The position numbers and the translations under genes are program-made. The notes beneath the pieces were generated by a model. That model ran no database searches and was not told the origin of the DNA. It was given only the letters and a program-made list of their open reading frames with translations. A stretch of 64,000 nt of DNA from Sulfomarinibacter sp963741385 (GTDB lineage: Bacteria > Acidobacteriota > Thermoanaerobaculia > Thermoanaerobaculales > Sulfomarinibacteraceae). Of the stretch, positions 1-9,208 are shown in pieces; the first letter of the stretch is position 1, and every line of letters starts with the position of its first letter. Location of the stretch: the NCBI GenBank assembly GCA_963741385.1, contig CAVUHO010000010.1:1364001-1428000 (forward strand). The letters run 5' to 3'.

Positions 1-2
1 CT

Positions 3-1613
3 CTCATCGGGACCGGTTGGGCCCGGCAACAGCCGCCGGTGCAGAAGACGCCGGCGGCGACGAGCAACCCTCGCCTGTCAGAAGAGCAGAAGGGAAAGCT
101 CCTTCAGCACTGGAAGACCAAACCGGAGCAGACGTGGTCCGAGTTCATCGCGGATTGGCTGACCCCGAAGCCGTTCTCGAAGAAGTACGTCGTGCGGATC
201 GACGAGAAGTACGCCTACCCTCACATCGTCGCCAGCATCAAAATGGAAATCGTCCGTGAGGACGAAGACTTCGTGTGGCTGCGAGGCATTCCTCCCGAGG
301 ACCCGGAATCTCCGCTGTACATGGTGTGGTCCAGACAGCAGGCCGACGAAGCCCTGTTGGTGGATCAGAAAGAGGCTCTCGACACGCCCGGTGCCATCTA
401 CTTTCTCGATTTCGGGGCCGAGGTCGTGCCGCCTGCGTTCCAGAGAAGCCTGTCGTTCGAAGCTCACAACGAAGGCCTCCCGTCGGGCGGACGCTGGCAG
501 ATGGGGTTTGCGGTCGGCGATCTGAACGAGGACGGGAACCCCGACCTCGTCTTTCCGCCGCGACGCAAGGGCTACCCGGTCCAGCCGGTGGTGCTGCTCG
601 GCGGCGGCGACGGGAGCTTCAAGGCGTGGGATACATCCGTGTGGCCGACATCGATCCGTATGGACTACGGTGGGGTCGCGGTCGCCGACCTCGACAGCGA
701 CGGGCACCAGGACATCGCGCTCGCGGTGCATTTCGGCGGCCAGTTTGTGCTTTACGGCAACGGCAAGGGTGACTTCCGCCGGGCCGAGCGACTGCCGGCG
801 CCCGACCCACGGATCACTTCCCGGGCGGTGACCGCCGCCGACTTCGACGGCGACGGCAGTACGGACCTGGCATTCGTGGCCGAGATTGACTACGACGTCA
901 AGACCAACAAGACGATCGACGACGGCGCCAGCGTGTGGGTGCTCTACCGCCGCGACGGATCCTGGAAGTCAGTCACCAAGGGTTTCCCGCACAACCAGAT
1001 CGCCGATGTCATCCGCTCGGCGGATGTTGACGGCGACGGTCGTCTCGACCTGGTGGTGTCGTCCAACAGTGTCGGCGAACGGCGTCTGGTGTACCTCAAC
1101 CAGGGTGGCGAGGGCTGGCGTTCGGCGCCGTTCAACGGGGTCCTCAGCTCCGCCTACCACTACGACGTGGAGGCGGCGGGCGGCGAGATCTTCTCCACCT
1201 TCGTCCAGTTCAAGCTGGTGGACGGAAAGACCACCGCCCTCAACGGCATCATCGCCTATCCATTCGCCTTCAGAGAAAAGGGGTGGATGGACGGCAAACC
1301 CGTCGTGTGGGACCGCGAACGCACCAAGGTTTTCTTCCGGATGGCGCTGGGCGACCTCAACGGTGACGGTCTGACGGACATCGTGGCCGGGCGCAAGACG
1401 GGCGGCCTCGAAGTCTACCTCCAGCACCCGGACGGGGAGTTCGTCAAGGAAACGGCCGCTGAGCTGGCCAGCGGCGCGATCGCCTACGATCTGAGACTGA
1501 TGGACCTCGACGGCGACGGACTCGACGACATCGTCGCCGGCATGGTCCCCGGTCAGGATCAATCGGGCGGTGTCAGCGTCTGGTTGACGCGAGCTGTTAG
1601 CGACGAAAGTTGA
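3..1613 (+). CDS. FG-GAP (VCBS) repeat protein, 5' end outside the window
   Basis: The reading frame is open from base 3, and the residues before the first possible internal start (GTG at 39) are LIGTGWARQQPP, which look like the end of a signal peptide; so the true start lies upstream. Six calcium-loop motifs of the D-x-[DN]-x-D-G-x-x-D type are visible (DLNEDGNPDLVF near 519, DLDSDGHQDIAL, DFDGDGSTDLAF, DVDGDGRLDLVV, DLNGDGLTDIVA and DLDGDGLDDIVA near 1505), typical of integrin-like beta-propeller FG-GAP repeats. Such proteins are normally secreted and bind ligands or surfaces; the substrate cannot be inferred. About 160 residues before the propeller match nothing I recognise. The gene stands alone, 357 bases before the next start. 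Confidence 0.85.
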   Translation, partial: LIGTGWARQQPPVQKTPAATSNPRLSEEQKGKLLQHWKTKPEQTWSEFIADWLTPKPFSKKYVVRIDEKYAYPHIVASIKMEIVREDEDFVWLRGIPPEDPESPLYMVWSRQQADEALLVDQKEALDTPGAIYFLDFGAEVVPPAFQRSLSFEAHNEGLPSGGRWQMGFAVGDLNEDGNPDLVFPPRRKGYPVQPVVLLGGGDGSFKAWDTSVWPTSIRMDYGGVAVADLDSDGHQDIALAVHFGGQFVLYGNGKGDFRRAERLPAPDPRITSRAVTAADFDGDGSTDLAFVAEIDYDVKTNKTIDDGASVWVLYRRDGSWKSVTKGFPHNQIADVIRSADVDGDGRLDLVVSSNSVGERRLVYLNQGGEGWRSAPFNGVLSSAYHYDVEAAGGEIFSTFVQFKLVDGKTTALNGIIAYPFAFREKGWMDGKPVVWDRERTKVFFRMALGDLNGDGLTDIVAGRKTGGLEVYLQHPDGEFVKETAAELASGAIAYDLRLMDLDGDGLDDIVAGMVPGQDQSGGVSVWLTRAVSDES

Positions 1614-1775
1614 TGGCATCCCGGTTTTTTCGCCGCCTCGGTTGTCCGGCGTCGGCCTCCACCGCGCCCGGGAACTGAACGGATCACGACGGAGTTCTTC
1701 GGAAAGGGGCGAGAATCCTTGACTTGCCGGAGGTTGGATGGGATCATCGGTTAGTGCGCTTTCAGGCTGCGGGTC

Positions 1776-1805
1776 TTGACAGTACGAGGGTTGCAGTGCT
1801 AGATT
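1776..1805 (+). promoter_or_regulatory. Sigma-70-type promoter for the 502-residue secreted protein
   Basis: TTGACA at 1776-1781, an 18-base spacer, then TAGATT at 1800-1805. The predicted start near 1812 gives a leader of about 160 nt before the ATG at 1971. The surrounding 1800-1860 stretch is strikingly AT-rich for this genome. Confidence 0.55.
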
Positions 1806-1970
1806 TTATGCTGTGATGACATAATATATGGACAAGTTGTTGAGAAACAAATTATTTACAGGAGGTGATGCGGGACATCGGCAGATGGAGGGTCTCGAGT
1901 AACCGGCCGTGTGGCCGGGAGTTCACACCGAAAATTTGTGAAATCTAGAGAGGAATGGAAGGAGTTGAGC
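1806..1970 (+). promoter_or_regulatory. Long AT-rich 5' leader with a decoy Shine-Dalgarno
   Basis: The 357-base gap 1614-1970 holds the promoter and this leader. AGGAGGTGATG at 1860-1870 is a perfect match to the 16S anti-SD tail but lies over 100 nt before the real start. The ATG inside it (1868) opens a 26-codon frame ending at 1948, and a second ATG at 1885 opens a five-codon frame. No coding signal is evident in either. The leader could be a ribosome standby or upstream-ORF regulatory region; this is inference. Confidence 0.35.
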
Positions 1971-3479
1971 ATGAAGAGATTTCTGACAATCGCGTTGGCC
2001 GGGGCGCTCGCCCTTGGCCTGAGCAGCGTGGCGTACGCCAACTACTGCTCGACGGATGTGGTGCCGGCGGCGACGCTGCTGTTCCCGTTCGTTTCCTATG
2101 ACTACGAAGGCGGCTATGACGGCCAGACCACCCAGTTCGCGATCACCAACGTCTCCTCCGAGGCGCAGATCGTGCACATCACGGTGTGGACCGATTATTC
2201 GATCGCCATCCTGGACTTCAACCTCACGTTGACCGGCTACGACGTGGCGCGGATGAACATCCGCGACATCCTTGGTTTCGGCCTGCTGCCGACCGAGGAC
2301 GCCGCCACCGGCCGCAACGACAACATCTGGGCCATCAACAATGACGGTGGCACGCCCTTTGACGACGGCCCGTGGTCGTCGCACAACGAGCTTCACGACC
2401 CGGTCCTGGTGCTCAACAACCTCGACGACCCGCAGGCGACCTCCGTTCTCGACTGCGACCCGGCTGACTGGGTGTCGTCACCCGTGAACTACGTGGACCC
2501 GATCCCGCAGGCCACCCTGGACATCTTCGAGGGTTACCTGAAGTCCAGCCAGACCGCCGCCAAGGCGTATCTCGACTGCGACGACGACGTGCATGCGTTC
2601 CCGGCGCCGACCTGGTTCATCGCCCGTGAAGACGGCCCGGTGTGGCTCTACATCACCGCCGACGTGGTTGCCGCGTGCAACAAGGACCTTCCCGACTCGC
2701 AGGCCGCGACCTACTTCTCGACCGACCGCGCCACCACTGACGGCGTGCTCGACACCAACGTCCTCATCGGCGACACCATCTGGCTGAATGCCCTTGACCG
2801 TTTCTCCGAGGCGGACAACGCCGTTCACCTCGAGTCGAACCCGGGCGGCTTCCCGGGCGCGGTGCCGACCTTCTACTTCCGCTACACCGCTCCGGTTGCG
2901 ACCGCGGACGACTACCGTGAGCCGCTGCCGACCGCGTGGGCCTTCCGCTACCAGCTGAATGTCGACGCCGGCATCAACACCTGGGTGCGCGCCTTCAAGG
3001 CGTCCTCCCTCTACCGCACGATCTTTGACCTTGCCAGCAACTCGACCCCGAACTGGGGCGGCATCCAATCTGCCGGCCCGTCGACCCTCTACTCCTCCGC
3101 GTGTGTGCCCTACACCTACTACGCGTGGGACGAGGACGAGAACGTGAACTCGTTCACCTCTGAAGAGGATCCGTGGTCCGGTGGCCCCGAGAACCCGATT
3201 CGCCCGGTGCCGAACCTCCTGCCCCTTGAGACTCAAGAGGTGGCAATCGACCAGTTCTTCCTCGTCGGCCAGTCCGACGGCGACGCCTTTGGTTGGTTGA
3301 TGTTCGTGTGGCCGCAGTCGAACGGCAACGCCGACGACTGGTACCAGACCTGGATGGGCGTGAAGTTCTCCGGCTTCGGTGACTACACCGCCGGCATGAG
3401 CGGCGCCGTCCTCGCCAACTACAACTGCGACCAGGCCCAGGTCCTGCCGGGCCTCGGTATTGGCATGTACAGCGAGTAA
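1971..3479 (+). CDS. Secreted protein of unknown function (502 aa)
   Basis: The ATG at 1971 is chosen because GGAAGGAG sits at 1957-1964 and a clean signal peptide follows: MKRF, a hydrophobic core, then VAYA before a mature N-terminus NYCSTD. The mature protein is rich in aromatic and acidic residues, with a repeated theme of beta-strand-like stretches (ITNVSSEAQIVHITVWTD) and several paired cysteines, suggesting an exported beta-rich fold. I do not recognise a named family. It has its own promoter and long leader upstream and a strong terminator just after the stop, so it is monocistronic. The next gene is another very large secreted protein; the two may be parts of the same surface layer, which is inference. 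Confidence 0.85.
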   Translation: MKRFLTIALAGALALGLSSVAYANYCSTDVVPAATLLFPFVSYDYEGGYDGQTTQFAITNVSSEAQIVHITVWTDYSIAILDFNLTLTGYDVARMNIRDILGFGLLPTEDAATGRNDNIWAINNDGGTPFDDGPWSSHNELHDPVLVLNNLDDPQATSVLDCDPADWVSSPVNYVDPIPQATLDIFEGYLKSSQTAAKAYLDCDDDVHAFPAPTWFIAREDGPVWLYITADVVAACNKDLPDSQAATYFSTDRATTDGVLDTNVLIGDTIWLNALDRFSEADNAVHLESNPGGFPGAVPTFYFRYTAPVATADDYREPLPTAWAFRYQLNVDAGINTWVRAFKASSLYRTIFDLASNSTPNWGGIQSAGPSTLYSSACVPYTYYAWDEDENVNSFTSEEDPWSGGPENPIRPVPNLLPLETQEVAIDQFFLVGQSDGDAFGWLMFVWPQSNGNADDWYQTWMGVKFSGFGDYTAGMSGAVLANYNCDQAQVLPGLGIGMYSE

Positions 3480-3503
3480 TCGCACTCGTCTTCGGACGAT
3501 TCA

Positions 3504-3531
3504 GAGGCGGCCTCCGGGCCGCCTCTTTTTT
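3504..3531 (+). terminator. Rho-independent terminator
   Basis: Perfect 9-bp stem GAGGCGGCC / GGCCGCCTC with a TCCG tetraloop followed by six T residues, 24 bases after the stop of the 502-residue protein. Confidence 0.93.
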
Positions 3532-3582
3532 GCAATTCAGGGCCGTACGGCGTGGCCCTCCGTACGGAGCTGAATTGCTGAA

Positions 3583-3611
3583 TTGACATACGGTTGTCGC
3601 CAACGTATCAT
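3583..3611 (+). promoter_or_regulatory. Sigma-70-type promoter for the giant exoprotein
   Basis: TTGACA at 3583-3588, a 17-base spacer and TATCAT at 3606-3611. The predicted start near 3618 leaves a leader of about 145 nt. Two copies of CCGTACGG (3543-3550 and 3560-3567) lie just upstream and could be an operator. Confidence 0.65.
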
Positions 3612-3764
3612 GCCGCGGCGCGGCAGAGAGTCGCCGAAGCCGTCGGTGACCACGGTCACAGCCCATCTCGAGTATCTTAAAGTATTGAAAAAATATGGGT
3701 CTACACGCCCCGAGAGGTTTGACTTCAGGTTGTCTTCGGGGTATTTTCCAGAGTGGAGGTGAAC

Positions 3765-6700
3765 ATGTTTCGCTCCTCGAATCCGACACGAAAATCTTCC
3801 GCATGCGGCGCCCTCTGGGCAGCCGCCGCGTTGCTCGGTTTGGGCTCGGCCTCGACTGCCGCGGCCCAGAGTTACTGTCAGGAATGGACCGACGTCCTGC
3901 TCGACACAACCTCGAACTGCGTGTCGTCGCCGCTGCGCGAACGCGCGTTCGGGACCGAGACCTTCACCTTTGGCGGCAGCGAGTACATGATGTTGAACCG
4001 CGGCAACGAGGTCGGGATCTATCGTATCAGCGACGCCGACCGCCTCAACCCACGGCATATTGACGACTCCAGCTTCCGGTTCGGTACCGCCGGCGACTCC
4101 GACTACGACGTCATGAATTTCGACGTCTGCGACGACTGCCGTTACGGCGTCATGGATCACAAGGTGGCGGGGGTGGTTCTGTTCGATCTCGGCACCGGCG
4201 CCGAACCCGAGGTCAGAGACTGGGCCAAGTACGGCATTCTCAACCAGGGAAGCGTGACCTTCAAGGTCGGCACCCAGCAGTACGTGGTTGCGACCGGTAT
4301 TGACCACAGCTGCGGCAACGCCTCGGGGCTGTGGGCCATCACCAACATCGATTCGCCGACCTTTCTCCAGTGCCTCGAGGCGGACGGAGCGCCGTTCAAG
4401 ATCAGCGGCGGCGTGAGCTTCAAACACTCCTCCGGGACCTATCTCTATCTCGGCGGCGGCATCGTCGGTGATGCGAGGGTGTTTCAAGCCAGCGGCACGG
4501 GCACCGGGCTTCGGCTGACCCACACGGCGACTCCCGCCGGGATGAAGGGGCGGACCGGCCAGCTTTCGGTGGACAGGAACCACAATATTCTGGCATCGGC
4601 GGTATTTGCGGACCGGGTCATCCGCTTCTGGGATGTTGCAACGAACCCCGCCAACCCGACCCCCAAGACCAGCTGGACGATGGCTGCCACCGCAGGCTCG
4701 GTGAAGTTGGCCTCCGCCAGTTCGTCGAGCCCACTGGTGATGTGGTTCTCCGCGGCCGGCTGGCTGAATGCCACGCGCACCCTTCTGGTCGACCCGGTGA
4801 ACGGGCCCGAACCCTTCGACAACGATTTCTGGACCGATACCTCCCAGCCGCACAACGAGTTTCAGAAGTGCGTCCCGGACATGGATGGGTCTCTCTCCCG
4901 TGACGGTTCGGCGCTCTACCTCAGCCGGTTTTCCACCCATCAGGTGTTCGACCTCTCCCAGTGCATGGGTCCGACACCGGCGGTGGCTGATGTGACCGTG
5001 AGCCCGTCGACAGTGTTTCCGGGCGGCCAGGTGACCGTGCGCGACAACACCGCCGGTTCCTACGACCGATGGCGGGTGTGGATCGAAGCCAACTCGGCCT
5101 ACGTCGCCGGCGATCAGACGCTGTCGGGGACCAATTCGCACAACCTGACGTACACGATCCCCAAGGCAGTTGCCGAGGGCGTGAACTATGTGGGCCACGT
5201 CGAGGTCGACAGCACCCAACTGCCACCGACCAAGGCGACCGACTCGGCGTCGATCGGGATCAACCGCGCCCCCCAGGCGAGCTTCACCATCTCTCCGGAG
5301 GCGGCCATTATCGGCGACACCGTGACCCTGACCGCAACCGCCGAGGGCTTTCCCTCCGCTACCTCCCCATACGAATGGCGGATTCAAAAACCCTCGTCGG
5401 CCACGAGCTTTCCCACCGGGCCGTCCGTACAGGTGAACCTCAATGAGTCGGGCCAGTGGACCTTCAAGCTCACCGTCAACTACGACCACGGCGCGAGCGG
5501 CGCGACCGCCGACCCCGACGGTGATTCGAAGTTCGAGGCCGTGGTCACCAAGGTATTGAACGTGAGCTCGGTGGCTGCCGATTTCACCATCTCGCCGACC
5601 ACACCTCTCAACAACCTCGCGCTGACCCTCAACGGATCCATCTCCAAGGGTGTCATCTCCACCTACGAGTGGACGGTGTACGGTCCGACCAACCGTGGCG
5701 GCGAAGGCATCCAACCCAGCGCGTATAACGGATGCGGAAACGTCATCGTGTGCACCGTCCCCGCCGACACCCTCGAGTGGGGGAACTATGACGTCTCGTT
5801 GAAAGTGACTGCGGCAACCGGCGGCGAGACCGACACGCGTCAGAAATCGACCAGTGTCGGCAACGGCTCCATTCAGCCGGTCTTCTCCTGGTCGCCAGCC
5901 GGACCCGCCATCGGCGACAACGTCCTTTTCACCGTTGACGGCGTCCAGGTCGACATCGACAAGGCGACCTGGAACATGGGCGGCACCGGCTGCGACGGCG
6001 CCAGCTCCACCCAGGTGTGCACGCCGACGTTGTACAACAGCTGCAAGGCGCAGGCCTTCGACTATGCATCCGGAGGCAGCAAGGTCGTCCAGCTTTCGGT
6101 TCAAATCGACGGCGTCACCTACACCGACGACCGCCCGGCGTCCGAGCGAACCGTGGTCGTGGCTTCCACCGGCACCTGCGGTGGTGGTGGGGTGACCTGC
6201 ACCTACACCCTCAGCAGCACCGCCGCGACCTTCGGACCCGGAGGGGGGACCGGTTCCTTCTCCGTGTTCACGGGTTCCTCCTGCTCGTGGACCGCGAGCG
6301 ACAGCGCCGCCTGGATCACCATCACGTCGGGAGCCAGCGGCACCGGCAACGGTACCGTGCGGTTTTCGGTCGCGGCCAACTCCGGCCCCCAGCGCGTCGG
6401 TTACATCACTGCCGGCGGACGGGTTTTCTCCGTCATCCAGAACCCCCCGACCGTGCCGGCCAACTTCACGATGTCCAACCCCTACCCCGATATCGGTGAA
6501 ACGGTGACGTTTGAGGTCGACCCGATCCTCGAGGTCGAGTCTTGGGACTTCGGTGAGAAGGACTGCCGCGGAAACGGTCCGGGCATCAACTGCACCTGGC
6601 TCCCTCCAGGCACCTGCAACAACGTCGAATGGGTCTTCCCGTCCGCCGGTGAAAAGTCGGTGACCATGAAACTCGTCGACGGACGGACGCAGACCAAGCC

Positions 6701-9056
6701 CCCAACCGTTCAGAACAGGGGCGAGTGCTGTCTGGCTGACGGTCGGCCCAGTGCCTCCTTCTCGATGAGTACCGACGAAGCCGTAGTCGGCGAGAGCGTC
6801 GTGCTGACCGACACCTCGAACAAGTCACTCGCGACCAAGGCCCTGGCGTTCGTGTGGGCGCCGACGGACCCGGAGATCGGCGAAGCGGTCACCTTCACAC
6901 TGAACGGCGTGACCGGGACCATCGCCAGGGCGACCTGGGATTTCGGTGAGGCCGGTTGTGGCGGCGCCAACAAAGTGCAGGTGTGCACACCCGGGTTGTT
7001 CAGCGACTGCAAAGCCATGTCCTTCACCTTTGCCTCGGGCGGCGCCAAAACGGTCAGCGTGGCGGTGGAGCTCGAGGGCGGCGGCACGACCAATGTCGGA
7101 CCTAACACCGTCAGCGTTCAGAATACCGGTTCCTGCGACGGTGGTGGTGGCGGTGGCTGTTCCTATGCGGTGACGCCCATTTCGGCCCAGTTCACGCCCG
7201 CAGGCGGTACGGGGAGCTTTTCCGTCTCCACCACCGCGGAGTGCGCGTGGACGGTGAACACCACCGCATCATGGATCGATCTCACGACGGCTTCCGGCGT
7301 GGGATCAGGCACCGTGGGCTACTCGGTAGAGTCGTATGCCGGCACTTCGTTGCGAACCGGCCTGATCAAGGTCGAGGGACGCACCCACACCGTCCGTCAG
7401 GATCCGCCGGTGGTGGAGACCGACAACGATGCGACCGCCTGGCTGTGGACGATTTCGCTCAAGCTCGAGGACGGCAGCTACAGTGTGATCAACACGAGCA
7501 CGGCACAGGGTCTGACCTACCAGTTCCAGGAGGCCGGCACCTATCGGGTGTCGCTGGTGGCTTCGAACTGTGCCGGTTCGTCGGAGACCTGGAAGACAAT
7601 CGAGGTGACGGGTGCGCCGATAGAAGACTTCGTCGTGGGTGCGGCGGTGAGCCTCGCCGGGGCCAACGAGACCCAGTGGGAAACGGATTTCCGTTTCTCC
7701 AACCCGTGCGACGAGCCGCTCGACGTGCGCATCGAGTACGAACCCGAAGGCACCAACAACACTGACGTACAGCTCGTCTTCCGTCAGTTCCAGCTCGCCA
7801 CCGACGAGACCCGGCTTTTTGCCGACATCGTCGAGGCGATCCCCGGTCTCGCGGGCGATGAGCTCTCGGGTTCGGTGCGGATCGAGTCGTCGAGCGACAG
7901 CGGCTGCAAGGTGCTGTCAGTGTCGCGGACGTTCAACAACACACCCTACGGATCGCTCGGTCTGTTCGTACCGGCGCTGCCGGTGAAACGGAACACCGCA
8001 GATTTTCTCGACCTCACGGGTCTCATCCACGACTCCGAGTACCGCACCAACCTCCGTCTCATAAGCTACGAGGATGCCGACGTGTGGGTACCGATCACGC
8101 TCTTCGACCACAACGGCAACCAGGTCGGTCAGAGCCGCAGCGCCCTGGTTCGCGGGCACTCGACCAAACAGCTCAATGCGATTGCACCGTGGCTCGGGGT
8201 GGATGGCGACATCGCACCCTTCTCGGTGCGGGCCGACGTCACCGGCGTCGACGTCCAGGCATTCGCCACTGTGGTCGACAATCAGACCGGCGACTCGGTC
8301 CTCTTCCTGTCGTCGTTCACCGGTGAGAACCGGGTCTGGCTGGTCGGCGTGGCCAATCTTGCCGGTGTCAACAACTCTCAATGGCGAACCGATGTGTGGC
8401 TCTACAACCCCACCGGCGACTGGATGGGTGGCGAGGTGGAGTTCGTGGTCGGTGAAACTCCGACCGACGTCTACGGCACCGAAATGCCGACCCTCGGTAC
8501 CCATCGCGTCAAACAATACCTGGACGTCGTCGGCAACGAATTCGGTCTCGAAGAAACCCGGGGTTATATCGTGTTGACCGGCGCCGACGGCGGACCTGCG
8601 CCGCAGGTCGCGGCGCGGACCTACAACCTCGACCTCGCGGGCGGCACCTACGGGCTCAACCTGCGGGCCTTCGGTGAGAGCGACCTGTTGTATCCGGGTG
8701 ATGTCGGCCACGTGGTCGGCATCTCGAACTCGGCCGACCAGAGCGTCGGTTTCCGGACCAACCTCGGTCTCCTCAACACCGATCGCGATCGGTGGACGGG
8801 CGTGCGGCTGACCCTGATCGATGTTACCGGGACCCCGATTGGCGAGCCGCAGGAGATGATGATCGCTCCCGGCGTCCTGCGCCAGTTCGACGTGGCGAAG
8901 AAGTTCGGCGTGTCGGATGTGACCGGTACTGCCTCGCTCACGATCGAGGTGACCGAGGGCGGTGGGGTCGCGGCCTATGCCACCGAGATCGACAACCGCA
9001 CCCAGGACTCGATCTATATCCCAGCGCAGCGGAAGTTCATGGGCCTCGCGCGCTAG
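3765..9056 (+). CDS. Giant secreted multidomain protein with PKD-like and BACON modules (1763 aa)
   Basis: Start ATG 3765 is preceded by GGAGGTG (3754-3760). A signal peptide ends near STAAAQ. Roughly residues 40-400 look like a six- or seven-bladed propeller-type domain, followed by Ig/PKD-like segments. A module containing a PKD-like half with the recurring residues TQVCTP...NSCKA and a BACON-like half (C-Y-x-hydrophobic, GGTGSFSV, C-x-W-T, W-I) occurs twice, near 5875-6440 and 6845-7400, evidence of an internal duplication. The last 480 residues carry three related beta-rich repeats around 7640, 8330 and 8700. BACON domains are known from carbohydrate- or mucin-binding surface proteins, so adhesion to glycans is plausible. 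A terminator follows immediately. No catalytic motif was seen. Confidence 0.88.
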   Translation: MFRSSNPTRKSSACGALWAAAALLGLGSASTAAAQSYCQEWTDVLLDTTSNCVSSPLRERAFGTETFTFGGSEYMMLNRGNEVGIYRISDADRLNPRHIDDSSFRFGTAGDSDYDVMNFDVCDDCRYGVMDHKVAGVVLFDLGTGAEPEVRDWAKYGILNQGSVTFKVGTQQYVVATGIDHSCGNASGLWAITNIDSPTFLQCLEADGAPFKISGGVSFKHSSGTYLYLGGGIVGDARVFQASGTGTGLRLTHTATPAGMKGRTGQLSVDRNHNILASAVFADRVIRFWDVATNPANPTPKTSWTMAATAGSVKLASASSSSPLVMWFSAAGWLNATRTLLVDPVNGPEPFDNDFWTDTSQPHNEFQKCVPDMDGSLSRDGSALYLSRFSTHQVFDLSQCMGPTPAVADVTVSPSTVFPGGQVTVRDNTAGSYDRWRVWIEANSAYVAGDQTLSGTNSHNLTYTIPKAVAEGVNYVGHVEVDSTQLPPTKATDSASIGINRAPQASFTISPEAAIIGDTVTLTATAEGFPSATSPYEWRIQKPSSATSFPTGPSVQVNLNESGQWTFKLTVNYDHGASGATADPDGDSKFEAVVTKVLNVSSVAADFTISPTTPLNNLALTLNGSISKGVISTYEWTVYGPTNRGGEGIQPSAYNGCGNVIVCTVPADTLEWGNYDVSLKVTAATGGETDTRQKSTSVGNGSIQPVFSWSPAGPAIGDNVLFTVDGVQVDIDKATWNMGGTGCDGASSTQVCTPTLYNSCKAQAFDYASGGSKVVQLSVQIDGVTYTDDRPASERTVVVASTGTCGGGGVTCTYTLSSTAATFGPGGGTGSFSVFTGSSCSWTASDSAAWITITSGASGTGNGTVRFSVAANSGPQRVGYITAGGRVFSVIQNPPTVPANFTMSNPYPDIGETVTFEVDPILEVESWDFGEKDCRGNGPGINCTWLPPGTCNNVEWVFPSAGEKSVTMKLVDGRTQTKPPTVQNRGECCLADGRPSASFSMSTDEAVVGESVVLTDTSNKSLATKALAFVWAPTDPEIGEAVTFTLNGVTGTIARATWDFGEAGCGGANKVQVCTPGLFSDCKAMSFTFASGGAKTVSVAVELEGGGTTNVGPNTVSVQNTGSCDGGGGGGCSYAVTPISAQFTPAGGTGSFSVSTTAECAWTVNTTASWIDLTTASGVGSGTVGYSVESYAGTSLRTGLIKVEGRTHTVRQDPPVVETDNDATAWLWTISLKLEDGSYSVINTSTAQGLTYQFQEAGTYRVSLVASNCAGSSETWKTIEVTGAPIEDFVVGAAVSLAGANETQWETDFRFSNPCDEPLDVRIEYEPEGTNNTDVQLVFRQFQLATDETRLFADIVEAIPGLAGDELSGSVRIESSSDSGCKVLSVSRTFNNTPYGSLGLFVPALPVKRNTADFLDLTGLIHDSEYRTNLRLISYEDADVWVPITLFDHNGNQVGQSRSALVRGHSTKQLNAIAPWLGVDGDIAPFSVRADVTGVDVQAFATVVDNQTGDSVLFLSSFTGENRVWLVGVANLAGVNNSQWRTDVWLYNPTGDWMGGEVEFVVGETPTDVYGTEMPTLGTHRVKQYLDVVGNEFGLEETRGYIVLTGADGGPAPQVAARTYNLDLAGGTYGLNLRAFGESDLLYPGDVGHVVGISNSADQSVGFRTNLGLLNTDRDRWTGVRLTLIDVTGTPIGEPQEMMIAPGVLRQFDVAKKFGVSDVTGTASLTIEVTEGGGVAAYATEIDNRTQDSIYIPAQRKFMGLAR

Positions 9057-9077
9057 AACGAAAATATCGGCGATTCA

Positions 9078-9107
9078 CCGGGGGCTGCCAGGCGGCCCCC
9101 GGTTTTT
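9078..9107 (+). terminator. Rho-independent terminator
   Basis: An 8-bp perfect stem CCGGGGGC / GCCCCCGG, extendable by three pairs at the loop, followed by a T-rich tail (TTTTTG), 22 bases after the stop of the giant exoprotein. Confidence 0.88.
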
Positions 9108-9126
9108 GTTGGATGAACGTGGAACG

Positions 9127-9155
9127 GTGATTTGGCATGCGCGTTGCTTTATACT
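9127..9155 (+). promoter_or_regulatory. Weak promoter for the LolA-like gene
   Basis: TATACT at 9150-9155 with a poor -35 (GTGATT at 9127) 17 bases upstream. It lies between the terminator at 9078 and the start at 9209, so this gene must have its own promoter nearby. Confidence 0.4.
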
Positions 9156-9208
9156 CACGCAGCCAACGAATGAGGTGCCAGGTTGGCACCGACCCCAAGG
9201 AGTGACGC

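Noticed and set aside
3537..6104. 855-residue minus-strand frame opposite the giant exoprotein
   Set aside because: Low-complexity His/Arg/Gly-rich composition typical of the antisense of GC-rich coding DNA; the plus strand has signal peptide, promoter and domains.
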